64,000 bases of DNA, from positions 5,494,438 through 5,558,437 of the forward strand of contig CM019716.1 of assembly GCA_009760885.1 (NCBI GenBank). The letters run 5' to 3'. Below the pieces are notes generated by a model, which saw only the letters and a list, made by a program, of their open reading frames with translations, was not told the DNA's origin and made no database searches. Of this stretch, positions 55,054 through 64,000 are shown piece by piece. The DNA comes from Achatina immaculata (Eukaryota; Mollusca; Gastropoda; Stylommatophora; Achatinidae). Each line of letters starts with the position of its first letter. The stretch's first letter is position 1. The position numbers and the translations under genes were made by a program.

Positions 55054-55689
55054 CACGCAGTGTTTATAAAGAAACTAAAATCATACAAAAATATAATTAA
55101 CATAGACTTCAATAGCTTGACGATTAGACGTGATAAAAAGATGTCAATAATAAAACAATAGATGAAGATAAAAAAAAAATCTTTCAGTAAGTGTATTATC
55201 TGTTCGAATTAAGGATAGGTGTAGATTACATATGTTCTGTTACATGTATTAACTATTTTTTGAAAGTCAGTCATTGATCTAACGACTTTCACATTGATTT
55301 AGAAGTTATATATTTTCAGAAGTACTTTTATTCTATAAATTCTGTTCTGACAAAGAACTAGGTTTTGCTAGAAACAACAGGGAGTACTACAGTGCTCAAG
55401 TGAAATTAAGATCATAGATGATATCCGTCAAGAGCATCACATTTAATATGACCTACAAGAATCTATTATCCGAAGGTAACTTAAGTTAGAATGATTTCCT
55501 TATAATATCTTCCTAGTCTGTTCTGTTTCCGCGGTGTATTTCAGATGTTAGTCCGTAAATACTTTATCATATGTATTAATTAACTTTATCATCTCAGTTA
55601 ACTTTATCAAACAACTTTATTTATGTATCATTATCCTGTTTTATGACATGATATACACGTATTACGTGTACGAAGCAAACGGGGTTTTT
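55053..55689. other. Unassigned intergenic
   Basis: AT-rich, no element seen. Confidence 0.5.
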
Positions 55690-56300
55690 AAACTTTCAGC
55701 AATGGACATGTAAGATCACACACATTTAAACTTTCAGCAATAGACATGTAAGATCACACACATTTAAACGTTCAGCAATGGACATGTAAGATCACACACA
55801 TGTAAATCAACGGCAGATTCCTATTTTTCTAATCTGATCACATCTGAGGACATAATATTTTTCTACTCTTATCACATCTGGGGACATTATATTTTCCTAC
55901 TCTTATCACATCTGGGGACATTATATTTTCCTACTCTTATCACATCGGGGGACATTATATTTTCCTAATCTCATAACATCTGGGGACATTATATTTTCCT
56001 AATCTTATCACATCTGGGGACATTATATATTCCTAATCTGATCACATCTAGGGACATTATATTTTCCTAATCTGATCAATTCTGGGGACATTATATTTTC
56101 CTAATCTGATCACATCTGGGGACATTATATTTTCCTAATCTGATCACATTTGGGGACATTTTATTTTCCTAATCTTATCACATCTGGGGACATTATATTT
56201 TCCTAATATTATCACATCTGGGGATATTATATTTTCCTACTCATATCGCTTCTGGGGACTTTATATTTTCCTAATCTTATTACATCTAGAGACATAGTAT
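55690..56300. repeat. 38-bp (x3) and 34-bp (x13) minisatellites
   Basis: 55693-55805 repeats AAACTTTCAGCAATGGACAT, GTAAGATCACACACATTT. 55833-56300 repeats TTATATTTTCCTAATCTGAT, CACATCTGGGGACA. Confidence 0.93.
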
Positions 56301-56717
56301 TTCAGATGTACCTTACTATTTTGAGAAAACTGTCCGACTGTGGCCTGATTTTTTACCTGTGCCGGAAAATACAGTTCTCTGACATCATTTCCTTTTTTTT
56401 TTTTTTAACACTTGAGACTACTGAGGTTTCCCCCTCCCCCAACCGCCAATCATTTCCATTCTGAGAACTAGGCCATACTTGATGGTTGCTTTTTGTCTTT
56501 CGTCCATTTTTATTTTTTTAAATCACATTTTTAAAAAGGGACAATAATTTTAGTTGTTGACAATTTAAAATTAAGGAGATATTAGAGAAAAGACACGAAA
56601 CAAATAAGCAATTAAAGACATTAAAACGATTCACACATTTAATGAATAATTTGTGAATAAAACAAATACGAATATGAGAATAGAAAAAGACTAATATCAT
56701 CAGCATAAAGGTAGAAT

Positions 56718-57010
56718 GAATGAATGAATGAATGATCCTTATTTTTAAAGGGTAAAGAATTGGGCACTCAGGCCCGTCTTACAATCTGCCCTTCATCGCT
56801 CCATCTTTCATTCTTCACACACACTCGATTTAATACAAGTATATAAATTACATTAGGAAAAAACATATCAAAAGAGTGTAAGATTAAACAATTACACTCA
56901 AAGTAAAAGAGAAGAAGTAATTAACCTAATAAAATAGCACTCACGCACACATACACCCGCAGACATATACATAAACAAAAATACATTGTAAATACAGATC
57001 TTCTAACATA
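56718..57010 (-). mobile_element. LINE 3' end with (CATT)n tail
   Basis: GAATGAATGAATGAATGATC, then AAGAATTGGGCACTCAGGCC and CGTCTTACAATCTGCCC: the same 3' tail as 3105-3190. Confidence 0.78.
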
Positions 57011-57046
57011 TGTTTTTTTAACAAACATTAAAATAATCTCTAACAC

Positions 57047-57100
57047 ATACTTACCAGGCACGGAAGATACCAAGATGAACAAGGTGCTCCTTTCAGGCTA
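57047..57100 (+). pseudogene. Truncated U1 snRNA copy
   Basis: ATACTTACCAGGCACGGAAG, ATACCAAGATGAACAAGGTG matches the first ~45 nucleotides of U1 snRNA, including the 5'-splice-site-pairing ACTTACC, with a few substitutions (nucleotide 10 is A instead of U). The rest of U1, including stem IV and the Sm site, is missing, so it is a pseudogene or a U1-derived retroposon head. Confidence 0.65.
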
Positions 57101-57639
57101 AAAAAGATTTTAATCTAAAAACCCCCTACCACACCCGAGGTGGTAAACTTATCTAGTAGCACCCTCGCCGGTGTATAAAAGAAAAAGATAAATAATAATT
57201 TCTGATAAATAATAATTTCTAACAATATCTAACTAGTTACTTTTCTATGTCATTTTAGTACTTGATGGCTGGCGAGTAATGGTTTGAGAGAGTGCTGGTT
57301 ATTCTATGGAGGCATATAATTACAAGGAAGTAAATAATGAAACAGGTTTGAGTTAAAGGATGGAGTATTACTAATGGATTTTAAATGGTAGCGGAGGGTG
57401 TACCAGAGCTGTACTGGAGAGTACGCAAGGCCTATCTTGTACAGATCAAGCCTGGATTTAGGAATAAGACAGGTTCTAAGGACTGCAAACGCGCCACAAA
57501 CAGCCTCTGGCAGTCAAGTCCAGCTCCTGGCCTTCCCGTGGCAGAACTGTTTAAACTGACAGGAGAAGGGGCGAAGGCGAATATCTGGCGCCTGAAACCC
57601 AGTTACTTCGGGTAGATGAGTGGCACGTTTGGTAGCTCA
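57101..57639. other. Unassigned
   Basis: Contains a short direct repeat GATAAATAATAATTTCTGA (57188-57222). No gene. Confidence 0.4.
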
Positions 57640-58960
57640 TCTGCCGCTGTTGGCGAGATCTTCAGCTGCCGTGCGTGGAGCGGTGCTTCTCCCGGCCAAT
57701 GAAGAAATTTGCAAATGAGGTTGCCGCGCAGCATCACTGCGTAAAAGGTGGTAGAAAGGATAAAGCGAAGCAAACAGTCAAATTATGGCACCTCTGGTCT
57801 GGAGGTCGGCCACGTCCTGAGTGCAGTCATGTCGGGTGAAATGCATGAACCGGCTTGTCTCACTGCTGGCGAGACTCTTCAAATGCCGTGCGTGGAGTGA
57901 AGCTCCTCCCGGTTAAGGAAGTAAATGCGGAAAAGAAATAAAGGTTGCTGTGCGGAGCCGATGGGAAAAGGTGGTGGAAAGTGAAGTTTAACCGGTATGT
58001 CCAGTAGTATCGCTACGAGAGCTATACCACGGCACCTCTGCTCTAGAGGCCGGCCACGTCCGAAATACACCTACACTGGTGAAATATGCCTAAACCGGCA
58101 CACACCAGGGGTGGAACTTGATGGCTAGACATGTCATGCCACCTCCGCTCTAGAGGTCGGTAACGCCTGATAAACACCCATACTGGTGAATTTTGCCTAA
58201 ACCGGCTCATACCAGGGGTGAATCTTGAAGGCAATGCATGTCACAGTACCTCTGCTCTAGAGGACGGTCCCGTCCCAAACACGCCCACACTGGGATAATA
58301 TGCCTAAACCGGCTCAACCCAGGGGTAGAAGTCACTAGTGGCGAGGATTCGTCCTCCTGGACAAAAGCTCCATCCTGGTCACAACTAGGAGGGGTAGCGG
58401 CCACGACCGCAAAATGCTGAAGTCAGAGACACTGGACCAGGGAAGTCTAGATAGGCAACCACCTCTCACCCGGCGGGGATGTTTGCGTATCCTAATCACG
58501 CTGAGGTTTTCCGGTGAGAAAGTCCAACCCTGGACTGGATGGGCAACCACCTCTCACCCGGCGGTGATACACGGGTATCTCAAAACGCGTCGAGGTTTTC
58601 CGGTGAGAAAGTCCAACTCTGGCCTGGGTGGGCTACCGCCTCTCACCCAGCGGGGATGCACTGATATCCTAAACACGTCGAGGTCTTCCGGTGAGAAAGT
58701 CCAACCCTAGACTAAACTGGTGCAATGAAAACCACGGTGTCACGCAATCCCGCTTCCGAGACCCACCAAGAATACAGGCTAAAGCACTGTGATACTCTGA
58801 ACCCCTTGTGGTCCTTTCGTGGATCTCGTGTGGTCTATTTTGGACCACACAGGGGACCACGGGACCTAACGAGGACCACAGGCGTGAATTCAGTAGGTTC
58901 ACAGTGCGGTTTTTGGTGGTAGAAGTGAACGAAGAAGAAGAACAAGAAGAAGGAATAAGA
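57640..58960 (+). repeat. Unclassified interspersed repeat, copy 2, with internal near-tandem units
   Basis: Long relative of 1360-2115. CTGCTCTAGAGGCCGGCCAC, TGAAATATGCCTAAACCGGC, CCAGGGGTG recurs about every 100 bases; GAGGTTTTCCGGTGAGAAAG, TCCAAC recurs three to four times at 58500-58710. It ends GAAGTGAACGAAGAAGAAG. No protein motif. Confidence 0.65.
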
Positions 58961-58974
58961 CAGTTTTTTTTAAT

Positions 58975-60520
58975 GCTGGCTATGTTAGTGTTATATGTAA
59001 ATAGTGACCACAAGTAAGGCAGAGCATTGTGCGACAGAATTCTGTGAACAAACTTAACTTTGTTAAAAATGACTCTATATTTGAGGGGTAGAATTTTGAG
59101 TTGTTTGTGCTGATCTACAGTCTGTACTGGGTGTTTGTCACAAATCAGATTTAATGTTCGTTTGTGAAATGAGTGGCGTCTTTTTGTGTCAGAGACTGAG
59201 CATCCATCCCAGATTGTGGAACAGTAATCTAAATGTGCTTGTATGTGTGATATGTAGTAGTATATCTTTCATGTGTCTTTGTCGATAAAGTGTTTAATTT
59301 TGGCTAGTTGGTAAACTTTCTGTGCAATCAAGTTTGTTAGGTTATGTACGTGAGAATTCCAAGTTAAATGCTGATCAATGATGAGTCCTAGAGTTTTATG
59401 TTCATGAACATTTTCTATTGCCCTAGTCCCAGCACAAAGCTGCAGTGAAGTTTTTGTTGCATTCTGCAGTTTCTGTCTTGTAGTGATGAGCATGGATTTA
59501 TTTTTGTTGGTGTTTATCAACATACAATTTTTATTACTTAATTTAATCAAACTGTCTGAATCATTTTGGAGCTTTGTCTGTAGGTTATTGATGTCACAGT
59601 CACTACTGTAAACAGTACAGTCATCAGCAAAAAGATCACATGAAAAGTGCTTTAAATGTAGTGGCAAGTCGTTAATATAGATAGCAAAAAGAAGAGTCTC
59701 AAGAATGGAGCCTTGAGGAATACCAGTATCAATCACAGAATAGTCAGATATTTTATTTCTAAAGCAAACTACCTGAGAGAAAGATGTAATAATAAATTTT
59801 GTTAGGTCAGGGTGTAATTTATAACCTTCCAGCTTTTTTGCAAGAATTTCATGATCAGTCATATCGAAGACTTTCTTGAAATCAACAAAGACAGCACCAC
59901 ACAATTTGTCATCATTTATATTAGACAGCCAGCTTTCTGTCATTTTAGTTAATGCTGTGTGGCAGGAGTAATTTGGTCTAAAACCTGACTGACTGTCTAT
60001 CAGTAGATCGTTTTCCTGCCTGTATAGAAGCGGTAACTTTTGCATATTTTTTTCAAGAGGTTTGGATAATGATGACAGAATGGATATGGGTCTATAGTTT
60101 AAGAGGTCACTAGTCTGTCCAGGTTTAAAAAGAGGATACGCTTTAACGAGTTTAAAAGCGTCAGGGAAATAGTGTTTGTCAAAGCACAAACTGTATATGT
60201 ATATTGGTGTGCCTGTAATAACTGGCGCAGCGTGGCGTAGTATCTTGTTACTAATGTCATCACATCCTGCTGAGTTAGTGTTCTTTAAAGACTAGATGTA
60301 GTTATAAACCTCATCGACTGTGAGGAAAGGAATACTTAGTTGTTTTAGCTTTACACATTTACTCTCGCTGTAAGTTTTTAACACACTCAGGTCGCAATTA
60401 GTGATCGGTAATGAAACTTTTAGAGTATGAATTTCTTCCCTCAAATGTTCACCATTAAGTGTTGGTGGGTCATATGCATCCTTTTATTTACAAGAGTATT
60501 AGTTGCTTTCCAAATTGTCT
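58975..60520 (-). pseudogene. LINE with nearly continuous RT domain
   Basis: Open for 306 codons at 60189-59269: KAYPLFKPGQTSDLLNYRPI, IDSQSGFRPNYSCHTAL, CGAVFVDFKKVFDMTDHEIL, IDTGIPQGSILETLLFAIYI, and the catalytic CDLFADDCTVYSS. This is a Jockey/CR1-like RT with FADD at the YXDD position. The stretch 60190-60470 matches 3240-3510 of the copy in MPPE1 intron 5. It lacks the endonuclease, and a stop precedes the RT. Confidence 0.85.
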
Positions 60521-60692
60521 TTCACTCTTCCCAATCATTCAGTCTTTTTCACTCTTCTCAATCATTCACCATAATTCAAGCATATAAAGAACATAAACAG
60601 CACGAATAAAATGTAGAATACCAAAATAATTATCCTCTTATCCATACATTCACAAATATAAAATAACTAATACATCGGAATAGCTTAATACC

Positions 60693-60719
60693 AGAGAGAG
60701 AGAGAGAGAGAGAGAGAGC
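60693..60719. repeat. (GA)n microsatellite
   Basis: About 26 bases of GA. Confidence 0.9.
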
Positions 60720-60924
60720 AGATCGATGTAAATCAGTTGTTGAGATGAAGATGGAAACAGAAAGATTTATGGATGAAACAATCAAACAGTGCCAGGATAA
60801 ATGGATTTTAACAACAACTGATTGACATTTCACATGCTAATGACCACATATGTATTTAATTGGCTTGATGGATCTGGAGGTACGAACTGACAAGAGAACG
60901 AAAGTAGGGTGTTTTTCCTTGCTT

Positions 60925-61240
60925 TCCTGTCAGTTTATGTACGATTTTCTCCACTTCCAATTGTCTTTCTGTCAGCTTATGTACGATTTTCTCCACTTCC
61001 AATTGTCTTTCTGTCAGCTTATGTACGATTTTCTCCACTTCCAATTGTCTTTCTGTCAGCTTATGTACGATTTTCTCTACTTGTCTTTCTGTCAGCTTAT
61101 GTACGATTTTCTCCACTTGTCTTTCTGTCAGCTTATGTACGATTTTCTCCACTTGTCTTTCTGTCAGCTTATGTACGATTTTCTCCACTTCCATTTGTCT
61201 TTCTGTCAGCTTATGTACGATTTTCTCTGTTAGCTTTTGT
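60925..61240. repeat. 42/36-bp minisatellite
   Basis: Seven to eight copies of CAGCTTATGTACGATTTTCT, CCACTTCCAATTGTCTTTCTGT, some lacking six bases. Both periods are multiples of three, so frames on both strands stay open (KIVHKLTERQVE on the minus strand). Confidence 0.93.
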
Positions 61241-61859
61241 CAAAACAATTAATATGTAGGAATTTCAAAATATCACTTCTCCCAATGCGGGCAAAAAGTT
61301 AAAGAAAAAAAAAGCAACATCAAAGTACAACAAAAAATTATTCCTTTTATATCAGTGACGCTTCATTTCTGCATCGTTTTGTTTCTTTCTGGTTACATAC
61401 AAGGACTAGGTAGAAGTTCATATTTACGGGATTAATTCTCCAATATGTCCTGTTTTAATCGTTATAAATTCACTGCCCTACAATACAGTGTGATTCATGT
61501 TTTCTCGCCACGTAGGTAGCTGTCCGTTTTTAGAGGTAAGTTTCTACCTCGCCACAAAGTGTCGAGTACCCACTCACACAGCTAGGTCGACTCGACATTG
61601 ACAGGCTGGAGTGGATCTAACGCCTTCACTACAATATTCACGGAGATGCAGCGTCACCGTCGGTCCGGCCACATTTATCCCCATTCAGTGTCACAAATTA
61701 TGTGACCTTCGTCATAACCATGATCAGCAGCAACATCATCATCATTATCAAAAACATCATCATCATCATGTGCTATCTTCGAAAAGAAGATTTAGTTAAC
61801 ATGTATCTCCTGCTTCCTCCAACCTTCGCTTCCACGATGAACTTGTCTAAAGCTTTACT

Positions 61860-62100
61860 CGGTGTATAATTTGATGCTGTCCACTCATCACTTGTCCAAA
61901 GCTTTGTTGGTACCATCACTTGATGTTTCACTTGTCCGAAACGTTGTTGGGTCCATCACTTGATGCTGTCCATACATCACTTGTCCAAAGCTTTGTTGGG
62001 ACCATCACCTGATGTTGTCCACCCATCACTTGTCCAAAGGATTGTTGGTACCATCACTTGATGTTATCCACCCATCACTTGTCCAAAGCTTTTCTGAGTC
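61860..62100. repeat. ~49-bp tandem repeat
   Basis: About five copies of CATCACTTGTCCAAAGCTTT, GTTGGTACCATCACTTGATG, TTGTCCAC. Confidence 0.88.
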
Positions 62101-62221
62101 CGTCACCTAATTTTATCCAGCCATTTTTATCGCTTTTGTTGGTTTTCTCTTTCCATTCATCTTTTTTTCTTGAAACATGTTTACTTGTACATTATTATTC
62201 TCTTGGACAGAACCTAAACAG

Positions 62222-62321
62222 CCGTGTTCTGTGGAACCCTAGAGTCCGCGGTGGGTCTGCGGGGATTCCGCCAGAGATTGCGACAGAAAAATCCGTCCTA
62301 GGCACTTACCACAGAACACGG
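62222..62321. repeat. 13-bp perfect inverted repeat
   Basis: CCGTGTTCTGTGG at 62222-62234 and its complement at 62309-62321, separated by 74 bases. Function unknown. Confidence 0.7.
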
Positions 62322-62859
62322 GGCCTTTGCTGCATGCCTTTTGTGTTTGCCTTAGGCAGGCTTGTTACAAGTCATTTTAGTTGCAGGCAAGGAGAAAGAA
62401 GAATCTTCTCTTACATTTTCCAGACGCCGCAAGCCATACTTGATTAATGTTTTCTATACCCTACATTTATTATTATTATTATTATTTACAAGATAAACTA
62501 AAAGCGGGGAGAAAGCACTAGACCAGTGACTTTAATCAAACTTAGTTTATTTTCTGTGGCGCTGCTGGTGGCAGCGTTGTTTTTCGGGGGGGGGGGATGA
62601 GCGGTGGTAAATATTTTAGTGCAGGGATTCCGTGGAGAGGGCGGGGGCTTCTTGAAGGGTCCATCAGAGACAAAAAGGTTGAGAAAGACTGGCCTAAATA
62701 AGTTAATTGCCTGTATGTCATTACTTCACGGTTATTTTCACTTTTTTCTGATATTTGTTCAGGTTTGTGCTTGACATTTTTTTTGTATACCCATTTTCGA
62801 TTTTCTTTTCCATTTTATCCCTTACTGTCAGTTACAGAACAGTCTAATTCTTCCACCCG

Positions 62860-63440
62860 TCAGTCAGTCAGTCGGTCAGTCAGTTAGTCAGTCGGTCATC
62901 TGCATGTCTCTTACGGAACCTTGCCTCCCTAACAGCTCTCCTGTAGGCCTCTCGGTTCTGAGCAAGATGCCCTGCTGCTGATGTTTTCATTTGCATATTA
63001 TCAACGATGTCTTGCAGCCATCTTCGCCTTGGTCTTCCTCTCGTTCTTTTTCCCATTATGTACCCTTCCAAGACGGTCTTCTCTAGATTATCATGATGTT
63101 TAATGTGTTCAAAATATTTAATTTCTTTTCTGTTTAATCTTCCATACTAGCCAGCTTTCTTCAATATTAAGTTCTTGTAGTATGGATATATTTGTTCTTT
63201 TTTGTGTCCACGATATTTGTAGAACTCTTCTGTAGCATTTACATTCAAAGGCATTTATGTGTTTCTCGGCTGTTTTGTTAAGTGTCCAGGTCTCACAGGC
63301 ATATGTTGCAATGGGAAAGATGCATGCCCTCAAAAATCTTATTTTTGTAGTTCTGTCTGTTCCTCTCCACAGATTCTTTAGTTGTTTTACTTTCTGAAGA
63401 GCGATAGATGTCCTCCTTTTAATTTCCCTCATTCTCTCTC
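62860..63440 (-). pseudogene. LINE C-terminal fragment (FGHIKRHD type) with (TCAG)n-type tail
   Basis: Same type as 10809-11215: [20 protein letters not shown] at 63071, and further upstream [40 protein letters not shown]. One frame break lies near 63120. The tail is a CAGTCAGTCAGT/TCGG run at 62860-62890. Confidence 0.85.
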
Positions 63441-64000
63441 TCTCTCTCTGTCTCTGTCTGAACCTTAAGTGCCCAGGGCAAACGGGGCTTCCGCAAGGTT
63501 TTTCCACAAATGCCTGTCCTTCGCCTTTTTTTTCTGCTCTTGCCCAGGTGAGCCCTCTATTGCTCAACATCCTTTCTGTTGTTTTTCTCCATGTCTCTTT
63601 TGGTCTACCCTTACTTCTGCTCCCCTGTGGTGTCCATTTTAATGCTATTTTTGGTAGTGAGTTGTCAGTCATTCGTAGCACATGTCCCAACCATCGCCAG
63701 CGTCTTTCCTCAATAATTGTTGTCAGTGGTTTCATCTGCATTTCTGCTAATAAGATATTATTTCTTATGGTGTTTGGCCAAAATATTTTTCTAATTCTTC
63801 GTAAACATTTAGTCTGGAAAGAATTCAACTTGTTTTCTATGGTTTTAGTGATTTTCCAGCATTCACTTCCATAGAGTAGTACACTTAGAACATTACTCTT
63901 AAATATCCTGATTTTCATATTTATGCTTAGTTTTTTTTTATTTCCATATAGTCTGCAGCATTGCAAAAGCCTGGTTTGCTCTAGTAAGTCTGCTGTTGAT
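63441..64000 (-). pseudogene. LINE C-terminal fragment (LGHVLRM type), continues past the window
   Basis: FKSNVLSVLLYGSECWKITK, ERRWRWLGHVLRMTDNSLP, GRPKETWRKTTERML, then a (GA)-rich tract at 63433-63453. The frame runs on without a stop into the neighbouring [12 protein letters not shown] element, giving a chimeric 282-codon frame (63966-63118). Confidence 0.82.

Noticed and set aside
62517..62700. hAT-like element ends (CCAGTGACTTT and AAAGACTGG)
   Set aside because: The termini pair poorly and no 8-bp target duplication was found.

Overview
The window is eukaryotic: spliced genes, long introns and very dense repeats. The non-LTR retrotransposon types, tRNA-derived SINEs, mariner and piggyBac remnants and AT-rich introns suggest an invertebrate, most plausibly a lophotrochozoan and perhaps a gastropod mollusc; the taxon is inference. 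Nothing supports a bacterial, viral or organellar origin.

Two host genes are readable, both in the left 36 kb and transcribed away from each other. On the minus strand, from 20639 to the left edge, lies MPPE1 (PGAP5), the metallophosphoesterase that remodels the glycan of GPI anchors. Eight coding exons join with matching phases into 338 residues; the C-terminal end lies outside the window. On the plus strand, 25920-35548, lies EEPD1, a helix-hairpin-helix plus exonuclease/endonuclease/phosphatase-fold protein. Its eight coding exons join into a complete 563-residue protein. Two of its introns need GC donors, and two residues expected in a nuclease active site are substituted.

The introns, the spacer between the genes and everything right of about 36 kb are repeats: (i) degenerate non-LTR retrotransposons of at least six sequence types; (ii) a three-deep nest (TTAA-flanked element in a mariner in a LINE) at 3105-6160; (iii) a piggyBac relic split by a fold-back, Penelope-like insertion with a 15-bp target duplication; (iv) a tRNA-derived SINE family; (v) a truncated U1 snRNA copy; (vi) about twenty minisatellite arrays with units of 21-62 bp, one more than 2 kb long.

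The most striking signal is how some minisatellites arose. The 45-bp array in MPPE1 intron 3 is built from the exon 3/intron 3 splice junction itself, so the intron carries dozens of copies of its own 5' splice site. Two other arrays (32-bp and 34-bp units) grew inside the coding region of an RNase H-bearing LINE. No further host gene was recognised from 36 to 64 kb.
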